From Synergistaceae bacterium (lineage in GTDB: Bacteria; Synergistota; Synergistia; Synergistales; Thermovirgaceae): a stretch of 13,471 nucleotides of DNA. How positions within the stretch are numbered: the stretch's first letter is position 1; each line of letters starts with the position of its first letter. The DNA is taken from assembly GCA_003446665.1 (NCBI GenBank), contig DMCT01000143.1:4962-18432 (forward strand). Reading direction: 5' to 3'. Shown here in pieces: positions 1 to 7,420 of the stretch. Both the position numbers and the translations under genes were made by a program. A model generated the notes under the pieces. It ran no database searches, was not told the DNA's origin, and saw only the letters and a list, made by a program, of their open reading frames with translations.

Positions 1-1865
1 TATCTGTTGATGATTTCCTGCGGCGCGATAACGTTGCCCAAAGACTTGGACATTTTCCGCCCCTCGCCGTCGACGATGAAGCCATGAGTCAGCACGGCGT
101 CATAGGGGGCCCTGTCCCTGGTCGCGACAGACGTGAGTAGCGACGTCTGAAACCAGCCCCTGTGCTGGTCGCTTCCTTCAAGGTAAAGATCGGCCGGCCA
201 CTTGAGGTCCTTTCTCGTCTCAAGTACTGCGATATGGCTGCAACCTGAATCGAACCACACGTCCATTATGTCCGTTTCTTTTCTGAGACCCGACCTGCCG
301 CATTCGGGACATACATCGAGATCGCCCAATAGTTCTTTTGCAGAAAAGTTCCACCAGCAGTTGGAACCGTTTTCGGCAATCTTCTCTTGAACGCGCCTGA
401 TCCTTTTTGAATCGACCACGGTTTCCCCGCACCCGTCGCAGTAAAATGCGGGAATCGGAACACCCCAGACACGCTGGCGGCTGATGCACCAATCGGAACG
501 ATCCCTCACCATGTTGGAAATGCGGCCTTTGCCCCAGTCGGGAACCCATGTGACCTTATCTATCTCTTCAAGGGCCTTTTGCCTGAAGGCACTGACTGAA
601 ACGAACCATTGTTCGGTGGCCCTGAAAATCACGGGCTTCTTGCATCTCCAGCAATGGGGGTAGGAGTGGCGGATCGAGAGCTTTCCGAGTAAACGTTCTC
701 TTTCCCGTAGTATCTCGAAAATTCGCTCATTGGCTTTTTCCAGAGGCAAACCACCCACCAGAGGTGTATCCGGCAGAAAGGCCCCCTTGTCGTCCACAGG
801 ATTAAGCACTTCGAGGTCATACCGGATGCCCGTTTCATAGTCCTCCACACCATGGCCGGGAGCCGTATGCACACATCCCGTTCCCTGTTCAAGGCTCACG
901 TAGTCCGCCAGGACAAGGGTCACCACTCTTTCATCGTAGAAGGGATGTCTTGCCTTGAGGTATTCCAGTTCCCTACCCTTTACTTTCAAAACCGGTTCGC
1001 CGAAAGACATGCCGGTTTCCGTCGATACCTGATTCAGCAACCCTTCAGCGATGAGGTATACCACATCCCCAAAACCCGATCTTACAAACACATATTCAAG
1101 GTCGGGATGCACTGCAATAGCCATACTGGCAGGAAGTGTCCATGGCGTCGTCGTCCAGACAACGACGAATACATTTTTACCTTCAAGTTCAGGGAAGCGA
1201 TTATCTTCGTCTATGAAAGGATACGCTACGTAAATAGAAGGTGACGTTTCATCCTCGTACTCTATCTCTGCCGCTGCCAGGGCAGTCTGACAATCGGCAC
1301 ACCAGAAGACAGGCTTCTTGCCCTTGTATACCAGGCCTCTTTCCACCATATCGGCGAATACTCCTATCTGTGCAGCTTCATACTGGGCCTTGAAAGTAAT
1401 ATAAGGATCCTGCCAGTCGCCCAGAACGCCAAGACGCTGAAACTCTTCGCGCTGGACATCTATGTAGGTCCTGGCGTACTCCATGCAGTAGTCACGAAGC
1501 GCGGCTGGCTCTACCGCTTCCTTGTCCACACCTCTTTCCCTCAAGACCTTAAGCTCGATGGGCAGGCCGTGAGTATCCCAGCCCGGCACATAGGGGGCCC
1601 TGTATCCCCGCATCCACTTGTACTTTGGTATGAAGTCCTTGAGAATCTTGTTAAAGGCCGTTCCTATGTGGATATTTCCGTTGGCATAAGGGGGGCCGTC
1701 GTGAAGCACAAATGTCTCGGCGTTTTTCCTGGATTCCATAAGCGTGTCGTAAAGCTTTATAGAAGACCAGAACTCCAGCCACTCGGGCTCTCTTTTTGTG
1801 AGATTGGCCCTCATGGAAAAAGAAGTTCTGGGCAGGTTCAAAGTGTCTTTGTAATCTTCAGACAT
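1..1865 (-). CDS. ileS: Isoleucyl-tRNA synthetase, C-terminus cut by window edge
   Basis: Class I aminoacyl-tRNA synthetase that charges tRNA-Ile in the cytoplasm. The first 621 codons are visible, all in one frame. The class I signature at residue 66 reads HIGT rather than HIGH, inside PPYANGNIHIGTAFNK. The CP1 editing domain has WTTTPWTLP from W237 and GTGCVHTAPGHGVEDYE, with D342 at the position of the E. coli editing aspartate. WFDSG precedes the KMSKS loop at 604-608, close to its E. coli position. Two CxxC pairs (C476/C479 and C519/C522) in the CP2 region could form a zinc knuckle, and CWRC (405-408) is another pair. The start ATG has GGGAGG 11 nt upstream. The anticodon-binding and C-terminal zinc regions lie beyond base 1. 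A terminator-like hairpin separates it from the TRAP gene upstream. The identification is firm; only the 3' end is missing. Confidence 0.97.
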   Translation of the reverse strand, partial: MSEDYKDTLNLPRTSFSMRANLTKREPEWLEFWSSIKLYDTLMESRKNAETFVLHDGPPYANGNIHIGTAFNKILKDFIPKYKWMRGYRAPYVPGWDTHGLPIELKVLRERGVDKEAVEPAALRDYCMEYARTYIDVQREEFQRLGVLGDWQDPYITFKAQYEAAQIGVFADMVERGLVYKGKKPVFWCADCQTALAAAEIEYEDETSPSIYVAYPFIDEDNRFPELEGKNVFVVVWTTTPWTLPASMAIAVHPDLEYVFVRSGFGDVVYLIAEGLLNQVSTETGMSFGEPVLKVKGRELEYLKARHPFYDERVVTLVLADYVSLEQGTGCVHTAPGHGVEDYETGIRYDLEVLNPVDDKGAFLPDTPLVGGLPLEKANERIFEILRERERLLGKLSIRHSYPHCWRCKKPVIFRATEQWFVSVSAFRQKALEEIDKVTWVPDWGKGRISNMVRDRSDWCISRQRVWGVPIPAFYCDGCGETVVDSKRIRRVQEKIAENGSNCWWNFSAKELLGDLDVCPECGRSGLRKETDIMDVWFDSGCSHIAVLETRKDLKWPADLYLEGSDQHRGWFQTSLLTSVATRDRAPYDAVLTHGFIVDGEGRKMSKSLGNVIAPQEIINR

Positions 1866-1893
1866 CGAAAATATTTCCTCCCTTCTTTATTGC

Positions 1894-1929
1894 AAAACGT
1901 AGCCGCCCCTTTTCCATAAGACGGCTACG
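1894..1929 (-). terminator. Possible intrinsic terminator between TRAP permease gene and ileS
   Basis: On the minus strand CGTAGCCG (1929-1922) pairs perfectly with CGGCTACG (1905-1898) around a 16-nt loop, followed by TTTT and then GCAA. The U run is short and the loop large, so termination may be partial. It sits 42 nt past the TRAP stop and only 28 nt before the ileS start. It could end the pcm-DUF1850-TRAP transcript or act as a leader structure for ileS. Confidence 0.5.
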
Positions 1930-1970
1930 CCAGATCATTAAAACCCGACTCCAGGCCCGATACCCTTTGC

Positions 1971-3962
1971 TCAGGATGTCTCTGCCGCAGTGGCTTTTCT
2001 GGCCTTGACGGTCTGAAGAAGATGCATGGATATCAGGACTGCCAGCCCTATGGTATCGGACACGAGACCTGGAACCAAAAGCGTCAGGGCCCCTCCTATC
2101 GCGAGTGCACGCTGCCAGGCCGCCATTTTCGTCTTGTAAAAACCGATGGATCCCATTCCAAGCAAAAATACACCAAGAAGCGCCGTCGCTATCGAAAGGA
2201 TGAAAGGCACCGGTTGGAAATTGACCAGAACAAGCATGGGGTTGAACACGTAGATATAGGGTATCAGAAAACCTGCAAGAGCCAGCTTTATCGCCGTCCC
2301 TCCCGTTTTCATCGGATCATCACCCGCAATGCCGGCGCCGGCGTAAGCAGCCAGTGCGACAGGGGGGCTCAGGTCAGCAGCAATCCCGAAATAAAGCACA
2401 AACATGTAGGCAGCCATGGGAGCTACGCCAAGCTGTAGAAGCGCCGGAGCCGCCATGGTGCTGGTGACGATGAAGTTTGCCGTCGTCGGGAGCCCCGCGC
2501 CCAGGAGGATACAGGCAACCATCGTGAGGAGCAGTGAAAACAAGAGAATTCCGCCCGAAAGGGCGATAATGGCGCTGGCGATGCGCAGGCCAAGCCCGGT
2601 AAGCGTCGCCGTTCCGACTATAATACCTACCGTTGCGCAGGCGCACGCGACCCCAAGTGCGCCCTTTGCTCCCGATTCGAGAGCTTCTTTCAACTTGGGT
2701 AGGGTCATGCGCGTCTGTTTGTTGAGAAATGATACGGCGACGGTGAGCAGTATTCCGTAGTAGGCTGCCTTCAGCGGCGTATAGCCGGCAAGCAGGAAAT
2801 ATATTATGCCCGCCAGCGGGACCAGAAGATGACCGCGCGTTTTAAGGAGCGGAAGGATCTTCGGCAGTTTTTCCCTGGGAAGTCCTTTCAAGCCGAGTCT
2901 CGTTGCCTCCAAATGGACCTGTACGATTACGGCGAAATAATAAAGCAGGGCCGGGACGATAGCCGCGGCAGCGACGTGAAGATAGGGCACTCCCAAAAAT
3001 TCCGCCATGATGAACGCTGCGGCCCCCATGACGGGCGGCATTATCTGGCCACCGGTGGATGCCACAGCTTCGACCGCCCCGGCGAAATAGGGCTTGTAAC
3101 CCACACTTTTCATAAGCGGGATGGTAAACATACCCGTAGTACACACGTTAGCGACAGAAGACCCGGAAATGGACCCCATAAGGCCGGAACTTAAAACGGC
3201 GACCTTTGCTGGCCCACCCGTGGACCACCCAGCCAGGGCCATGGAAAGGTCGATTATGAAGCGGCCCATGCCCGTCTGTTCAAGAAAGGACCCGAACAGT
3301 ATGAACATGAAAACGAAAGTGGCCGAAACACCCAGGGGTATACCGAAAATCCCTTCCGTACCCATGTACATGTGATTGATGATTCTGGTGAAGTTGAACC
3401 CGCGGTGCGCGAACATTGCCGGGAAATGGCGTCCCGCGTAACAGTAGAAAAGAAAGAAAATTGCTATACACGGGAGTATGGGATTCGATACTCTTCTTGT
3501 AGCCTCCAGCAATAAAACGATCCCCAAAAACCCGGCGATGAGGTCCATCCTCGTCGGCAACCCGGCACGCATTATTATGCTGTCGAAGTAGATCACATGA
3601 TAAAGCACAACATAAGCGACAACGCCTGCAAGAACAAAATCATACCAAGGAATTCCGCTTTTTATGTTCTTCTTTTTGGGCGGGTACAACAAGAAAACCA
3701 GAACAAGCACAACTGCCAGGTGCACCGCCCTTTGCTTTATCGCAAGCAGAAGTCCAAAACCGGAGGTATAAATATGAAAAACAGAAAGACCCACCGCGAG
3801 CGCCGTAACCAATAGTGCCTGCCATCCCTCAAGAAACCGGGTATTAGCTTCTGTATCGAACTTTCTCCTCAACTCGTCAAGGTCTATTTGAGCAGCCTGG
3901 ACTTCGGGCTTTTCCTCTCGAGTCTCTTCGGCTTCTTGTCTTGCCATGTTTTCTTCCGTCAC
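1971..3962 (-). CDS. Fused 4TM/12TM TRAP transporter permease, TAXI type
   Basis: Inner-membrane permease of a tripartite ATP-independent periplasmic (TRAP) transporter, a secondary importer usually driven by a sodium gradient. The 663 residues join the small DctQ-like and large DctM-like subunits in one chain. A hydrophilic, acidic N-terminus (about 1-43) precedes many hydrophobic segments, roughly fifteen to seventeen. The family's glycine/serine-rich core is clear: GSISGSSVANV at 263-273 and ASTGGQIMPPVMG at 301-313. A second glycine-rich region around LLGAGLPTTANFIV is the matching half of the DctM repeat. The start is GTG at 3962, chosen because GGAGG lies 7 nt upstream; an in-frame ATG at 3947 is the alternative. 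Fused permeases normally work with a TAXI solute-binding protein, and none is encoded here. The substrate cannot be read from the sequence. Confidence 0.93.
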   Translation of the reverse strand: MTEENMARQEAEETREEKPEVQAAQIDLDELRRKFDTEANTRFLEGWQALLVTALAVGLSVFHIYTSGFGLLLAIKQRAVHLAVVLVLVFLLYPPKKKNIKSGIPWYDFVLAGVVAYVVLYHVIYFDSIIMRAGLPTRMDLIAGFLGIVLLLEATRRVSNPILPCIAIFFLFYCYAGRHFPAMFAHRGFNFTRIINHMYMGTEGIFGIPLGVSATFVFMFILFGSFLEQTGMGRFIIDLSMALAGWSTGGPAKVAVLSSGLMGSISGSSVANVCTTGMFTIPLMKSVGYKPYFAGAVEAVASTGGQIMPPVMGAAAFIMAEFLGVPYLHVAAAAIVPALLYYFAVIVQVHLEATRLGLKGLPREKLPKILPLLKTRGHLLVPLAGIIYFLLAGYTPLKAAYYGILLTVAVSFLNKQTRMTLPKLKEALESGAKGALGVACACATVGIIVGTATLTGLGLRIASAIIALSGGILLFSLLLTMVACILLGAGLPTTANFIVTSTMAAPALLQLGVAPMAAYMFVLYFGIAADLSPPVALAAYAGAGIAGDDPMKTGGTAIKLALAGFLIPYIYVFNPMLVLVNFQPVPFILSIATALLGVFLLGMGSIGFYKTKMAAWQRALAIGGALTLLVPGLVSDTIGLAVLISMHLLQTVKARKATAAETS

Positions 3963-4019
3963 GTCGATCCCTCCATATCTCTCCTGGAATTACCGGGAAA
4001 TAATTTATTGCCTGACAGT

Positions 4020-4033
4020 GCCAGACACCTGGC
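4020..4033. repeat. Short perfect inverted repeat between DUF1850 and TRAP genes
   Basis: GCCAG and CTGGC form a 5-bp stem around a 4-nt loop in the 102-nt gap between the DUF1850 stop and the TRAP start. No U run follows on either strand, so it is not an intrinsic terminator. It could be a minor processing or stability hairpin, or chance. Confidence 0.3.
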
Positions 4034-4064
4034 TATAAAACGGCCATCGCATTTTACCATAGCC

Positions 4065-4586
4065 TTACCAGGCCGGGATGCTCTTTCGTAAAACTCCTTC
4101 CACAAAAGGCATTTCATAAACCTGCAGGAAAACGATTCGTTCAGGCAACACTTTGAACAGGTCGTAGGACATATCATCCCAAGGTGGTGCGAACACTATC
4201 CGGTTCAACCCTATACTATTTGAACCCACCCTGATCACCAGGGTCTTCCATTTCATCCTTCCCCCCCTGAAGACGAACCAATCCGGTTCGTTTCTGAAGG
4301 AACCGTTTCTGGGGGGCTCAGTGGGAAGCCCTGCATTGTGCGACTTGGACTTTTCCTGCCACTGCCATATCCACCCGCCTGATAGTACGTACTCGTCCTG
4401 AACAGAGGTCTTTTGAACCGAATGGATGTAACTGGTAACAAGCATCTGTCCAAGAGGTGCAGGTACTCGCAGCCACGTTCCTCTTTCCTCCGAAAGAGCC
4501 ACTATCGAAACGGGAGAACAGAGTATGACGACGACACAGGTAATAATCAGAAGCGATACGCAATAGATACGCAGCATCTTTGTCAT
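4065..4586 (-). CDS. DUF1850 protein, likely TRAP-TAXI accessory, membrane anchored
   Basis: Small protein of 173 residues whose molecular function is not established. A hydrophobic segment at about 8-30 after a short basic start looks like a signal anchor or uncleaved signal peptide, placing the rest outside the cytoplasm. C23 lacks a good lipobox (Leu at -1), so I do not call it a lipoprotein. The DUF1850 hallmark is SYIHSVQKTSVQDEY at 52-66, followed by a later GLP (87-89) in the position of the family's AGLP motif. Proteins of this family are typically encoded beside fused TAXI-type TRAP permeases, and here the permease follows 102 nt downstream. The start ATG has GGAG 7 nt upstream. pcm ends 36 nt before it, so the three genes may share a transcript. 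A role in transporter assembly or substrate handling is inference from context. Confidence 0.85.
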   Translation of the reverse strand: MTKMLRIYCVSLLIITCVVVILCSPVSIVALSEERGTWLRVPAPLGQMLVTSYIHSVQKTSVQDEYVLSGGWIWQWQEKSKSHNAGLPTEPPRNGSFRNEPDWFVFRGGRMKWKTLVIRVGSNSIGLNRIVFAPPWDDMSYDLFKVLPERIVFLQVYEMPFVEGVLRKSIPAW

Positions 4587-4622
4587 TTGCAGACTCCATC
4601 CATTCCCCGGAGGTTTCCGGAC

Positions 4623-5285
4623 TTATTCTTCGGCCTTTTCATCAGTCTCGCTTTCAAGGCCGCCGAGAAGAGGGACGAACCGACAATAATCGAACCACTC
4701 GTCTTTCCATCCTTTTGACACCCTGGTCCTCAGAAGCAACCTCTCGGTACCGAAAGCCACTCTAATGGGCGCCAGGATACTGCCATATTCTTTCAGCTGT
4801 TCCTCCCAAACCGGCAATATTCCTTCCGAAGCGGCAGTGACCAGGATCCTGTCAAATAGTATCGATCCTTTAAAGCCGCGGCGACCGTCGGCGATTCTTA
4901 CGTCTACGTCGTAACCGGCTGCCGAGAGGTTTTTTCGTGCCTGTCGGGCAAGTGCCGGTATCCTCTCGACGCTCACCACCTTCGCTCCCAGCTCCGCCAT
5001 AATAGCCGCCTGATATCCGGACCCGGTTCCAATCTCCAGGACCAGATCGCCTTCCCGAGGATCAAGCAGCTCCGTCATCCTTGCCACCATGTAAGGCTGC
5101 GATATGGTCTGACCGTATCCTATAGGCAGCGGATGGTCTTCATAGGCAAAGGCCTCGTCGCCGGGCCGTACAAAAAGGTGCCTGGGAACCTTCAAAAAGG
5201 CATCCAGGATCCTTTCATTACTTATACCTCTTGGAACAAGTTGTGTTTCCACCATTCTCTTGGCACGTTCCCGCCAGTCATCCAT
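4623..5285 (-). CDS. pcm: Protein-L-isoaspartate O-methyltransferase
   Basis: SAM-dependent repair enzyme that methylates L-isoaspartyl residues in damaged proteins, starting their return to aspartate. With the ATG at 5285 it is 220 residues. Family signatures are GYGQTISQPYMVA (56-68), the SAM-binding motif I EIGTGSGYQAA (84-94), and the later LVTAASEGILP and FVPLLGG segments. The acidic tail ESETDEKAEE adds little beyond the usual fold. I prefer the ATG at 5285 over an in-frame ATG at 5306. The shorter form has GGTGATC just upstream, complementary to the 16S 3' end, and begins like other Pcm proteins (ERAKRMVETQL). The longer start would lie against a candidate -10 element. It heads the run pcm, DUF1850, TRAP, although no functional link between repair and transport is evident. 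Confidence 0.95.
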   Translation of the reverse strand: MDDWRERAKRMVETQLVPRGISNERILDAFLKVPRHLFVRPGDEAFAYEDHPLPIGYGQTISQPYMVARMTELLDPREGDLVLEIGTGSGYQAAIMAELGAKVVSVERIPALARQARKNLSAAGYDVDVRIADGRRGFKGSILFDRILVTAASEGILPVWEEQLKEYGSILAPIRVAFGTERLLLRTRVSKGWKDEWFDYCRFVPLLGGLESETDEKAEE

Positions 5286-5306
5286 CTTGCGATCACCACG
5301 GGACAC

Positions 5307-5335
5307 ATTTTACCAGATGTTTTTAACTCCACGAC
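5307..5335 (-). promoter_or_regulatory. Candidate extended -10 promoter for pcm
   Basis: On the minus strand TGGTAAAAT gives an extended -10 (TAAAAT at 5312-5307, five of six consensus bases). There is no convincing -35 at normal spacing. A transcript would start near 5300, about 15 nt before the ATG at 5285. A new promoter is expected here because the tRNA terminator lies just upstream. An overlapping alternative is TTGTGA, then 17 nt, then TAAAAA, slightly further upstream. Confidence 0.35.
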
Positions 5336-5388
5336 ATGAAAATCACAAATGGTTTCTACATAAGAAGAGATTTTACCCGTTAAGACAC

Positions 5389-5421
5389 AAAAAACCCGAC
5401 AGGAACTGCAACCTGCCGGGT
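5389..5421 (-). terminator. Intrinsic terminator of the tRNA-Arg gene
   Basis: On the minus strand ACCCGGCAGG pairs with CCTGTCGGGT (one G-U pair) across an 8-nt loop, giving a 10-bp stem followed at once by a run of T. It begins 8 nt after the encoded CCA of the tRNA. This is the clearest Rho-independent terminator in the window and it separates the tRNA from pcm. Confidence 0.9.
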
Positions 5422-5428
5422 GGCATTC

Positions 5429-5504
5429 TGGCGGGCCTGGCCCGATTCGAACGGGCGACCTACGGCTTAGGAGGCCGTTGCTCTATCCCCTGAGCTACAG
5501 GCCC
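5429..5504 (-). tRNA. tRNA-Arg, anticodon CCU
   Basis: Complete 76-nt cloverleaf. The acceptor stem is GGGCCTG with CAGGCCC, then discriminator G and an encoded CCA. The D stem is GCTC/GAGC. The anticodon stem ACGGC/GCCGT encloses the loop CTCCTAA, whose anticodon CCT reads the arginine codon AGG. The T stem GCCCG/CGGGC encloses TTCGAAT. It stands alone between ribF and pcm with its own promoter and terminator. No integrase gene or duplicated tRNA 3' end is present nearby. Confidence 0.97.
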
Positions 5505-5518
5505 GGAAAACAGAGGCT

Positions 5519-5547
5519 ATATTACCATGGGTAAGGACCGAGTTCAA
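5519..5547 (-). promoter_or_regulatory. Promoter of the tRNA-Arg gene
   Basis: On the minus strand TTGAAC (5547-5542) and TAATAT (5524-5519) are 17 bp apart, a good sigma-70-type spacing, though each box matches consensus at about four of six bases. Transcription would start near 5512, about 8 nt before the mature tRNA 5' end. The -35 box lies just after the ribF stop codon. The element also suggests the tRNA need not depend on readthrough from ribF. Confidence 0.6.
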
Positions 5548-5555
5548 TGCTTGCT

Positions 5556-6491
5556 TCAACCAGTTGTGCAAATTTCCTGCCCATCTCGCACAAGCCATTC
5601 AAAAAGGCTACCAGACCAACTGTCCCAGTCATTCCTTGTTTCAGACAAATCATTCTTTATTCTGGAAAGGAGCTCCTTCACGTCGGAAAACCGCATTTCG
5701 TTTCTCATTCTGCGGAAGAAAAATATTATAATTTCTTTATTGTAAATGTCTCCTTCGTAATCCAGAAGGTGGGCTTCGACACGCAGCGCCCTCTGCCCCT
5801 CGAAAGTAGGATTATATCCAACGTTGACCGCTGCCGGGAAAAGTTTTGAATCTGTAAGGACCGCACCGGAATATACCCCCCTGTCAGGTACCACCTTTTC
5901 AGAAGGCATGCACAGATTTGCCGTGGGGATCCCCAATTCACGGCCCCTCCCTTCTCCATGTACGACCCTGCCTGAAAGGAAAAAAGGATAGCCAAGCAAT
6001 TCGGCGGCATCAACTACATCACCGGCAAGCACCATCGTCCTGATAAAAGAGCTGCTCACCTTGTTTTCTCCCACCACAACGGGCGGAACAACGGCCACCT
6101 CCCAACCCTTCCTGGAGGCCAAAAGCTCCATTAGCCTGGCGTCGCCGCTCCTTCCCTTGCCAAACCTGAAATCTTCCCCGATAACAACACCTTGCAGAAA
6201 ATATCTTTCTTCAAGGCATTCTATGAATTCCTCGGGGGAAAGCTCCGCGAGCCCCCTTGTAAAAGGCAATCTCACAAGTTCGGGTATCCCGAGCTTGCTC
6301 GCGATGAAGTCCTTTTCTTTTTCAGTAAAAAGCATCAGGAAGGTTTTCCCGTTCAAGAAGGACTGAGGGTGCGGCGAAAAGGTAATAACGCCCCACGAAT
6401 CTTGTCTTTGGGCCGCGATTTCCCGGGCCCTTGAGAAAAGTTCCCTGTGTCCCTTGTGAAAACCGTCGAAGGCCCCTATTGCGGCAATCAT
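5556..6491 (-). CDS. ribF: Bifunctional riboflavin kinase / FMN adenylyltransferase
   Basis: Makes FMN from riboflavin and then FAD from FMN in the cytoplasm. The N-terminal adenylyltransferase domain has the nucleotidyl-transferase motif GAFDGFHKGH (6-15, with HKGH as the HxGH), FSPHP (38-42), GEDFRFGKGRSG and VSSSFIR (145-151). The C-terminal kinase domain has GRGRELGIPTANL (181-193), GVYSGAV, NPTF (227-230) and the LRVEAHLLDYEGDIY strand with conserved E239. The 311-residue length is normal for RibF. Its ATG overlaps the truB stop as ATGA, with AAGGA about 9 nt upstream inside truB. It is the last gene of the overlapping cluster. I see no terminator between its stop and the tRNA promoter, so readthrough into the tRNA unit is possible. 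Confidence 0.96.
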   Translation of the reverse strand: MIAAIGAFDGFHKGHRELFSRAREIAAQRQDSWGVITFSPHPQSFLNGKTFLMLFTEKEKDFIASKLGIPELVRLPFTRGLAELSPEEFIECLEERYFLQGVVIGEDFRFGKGRSGDARLMELLASRKGWEVAVVPPVVVGENKVSSSFIRTMVLAGDVVDAAELLGYPFFLSGRVVHGEGRGRELGIPTANLCMPSEKVVPDRGVYSGAVLTDSKLFPAAVNVGYNPTFEGQRALRVEAHLLDYEGDIYNKEIIIFFFRRMRNEMRFSDVKELLSRIKNDLSETRNDWDSWSGSLFEWLVRDGQEICTTG

Positions 6492-7420
6492 GGGTACGCG
6501 TCCTTCTCCTCTCCGATAAAGATATTGGTTTCAGGTTTGAACAAGGTTTCTTCCTGCAATTTCAAACATTTCGCAAAGGATAGCACCCCACTGCCCGCAA
6601 GAACCACCGTACCGGAATCTTCACATATTCCCCAGTGCCGCCTCAAAAGCCGTCCGGGAGGGATGGCCTTCCCGCTTTTAAGCGTCTGGAGCATTCCCTC
6701 GGGCACCTCGTAACAGGGAAAGGCCTCCGCCAGATCTTTCGGGTGCCTGAACGACCCGGTTAAACCTTTTCCCAGAGCATCCACGCAAACAGCATCGAAA
6801 ACACGAAAAGGTCCTATAGCCGTGCGTTTCAACTTCGCTACCGTGGCAAAGGTCCCTAGCATTCTGCCCATATCCCTTACAACGCTTCTCACGTAGGTCC
6901 CCTTGCTGCATGTGATTGTAAACTTTACCGTCCCGTGCTTTTCATCGAACTCGTCAAGGCCAATGGAAGAAACGTAAATGGCCCGATCTGAAATCGAAAG
7001 CGCCAGGCCGGCCCTGGCCAGCTCGTGGGCTCTTTTGCCGCTTATCCGCACCGCCGATATCATGGGAGGTTTCTGACATATCCAACCCAAAAAAGAAAAA
7101 AGGCATCTTCTAACATTGCTTTCTTTCACGCGTAAGCCACCGGCGGATTCGGCTGTTACTTCTCCTTCGCTGTCGAGAGTGTCCGTTTCAAAGCCGAGGG
7201 TGGCCGTCACTTCATAGGTTTTTGGAAGGGCCATTACATACCTGGATGTACGTGTCATTTTGCCGAAAAGAAGGATCAGCAGTCCTTCGGCCGTCGAATC
7301 CAGTGTCCCCGCGTGTCCGACCTTGATCTTTCGTCCCAGGACCTTTTTCAGGGTGTTCACACATAAAGTGCTCCTGAGGCCCCTTGCCTTATCAACAAGA
7401 ACAAAACCGCTTTCCATCAT
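6488..7420 (-). CDS. truB: tRNA pseudouridine(55) synthase
   Basis: Converts U55 in the T loop of tRNAs to pseudouridine. Catalytic Asp is D41 in KVGHAGTLDSTAEGLL (33-48); Y69 in KTYEV, the KPPMISAVRISGKRAHELAR block (117-136) and GTYVRSVVRD (174-183, R178) match the TruB fold. LKRTAIGPF (197-205) is the conserved segment before the C-terminal region, which ends as a short PUA-like tail. Two usually conserved spots differ: the N-terminal DKPxGxTS motif reads DKARGLRST (10-18), and GTLDP reads GTLDS. All core catalytic residues remain, so activity is likely. The start overlaps nrnA by 29 bp. ATGs at 7420 and 7417 are both possible; GGAAG spacing slightly favours the second. Its stop overlaps ribF by 4 bp. 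Confidence 0.95.
   Translation of the reverse strand: MMESGFVLVDKARGLRSTLCVNTLKKVLGRKIKVGHAGTLDSTAEGLLILLFGKMTRTSRYVMALPKTYEVTATLGFETDTLDSEGEVTAESAGGLRVKESNVRRCLFSFLGWICQKPPMISAVRISGKRAHELARAGLALSISDRAIYVSSIGLDEFDEKHGTVKFTITCSKGTYVRSVVRDMGRMLGTFATVAKLKRTAIGPFRVFDAVCVDALGKGLTGSFRHPKDLAEAFPCYEVPEGMLQTLKSGKAIPPGRLLRRHWGICEDSGTVVLAGSGVLSFAKCLKLQEETLFKPETNIFIGEEKDAYP

Noticed and set aside
202-1919. Several open frames on the plus strand and in other minus frames across the ileS region
   Set aside because: They overlap a continuous IleRS frame whose motifs fall at their expected positions; none resembles a known protein.
4051-4056. TAAAAT preceded by TGG on the minus strand as an internal promoter for the TRAP gene
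   Set aside because: It resembles the pcm candidate, but no -35 element is found at 16 to 18 bp spacing, and the region right after DUF1850 may simply be AT-rich.
4515-4586. C23 of the DUF1850 protein as a lipobox cysteine
   Set aside because: The residue before it is leucine, where a small residue is required, so lipid attachment is unlikely.
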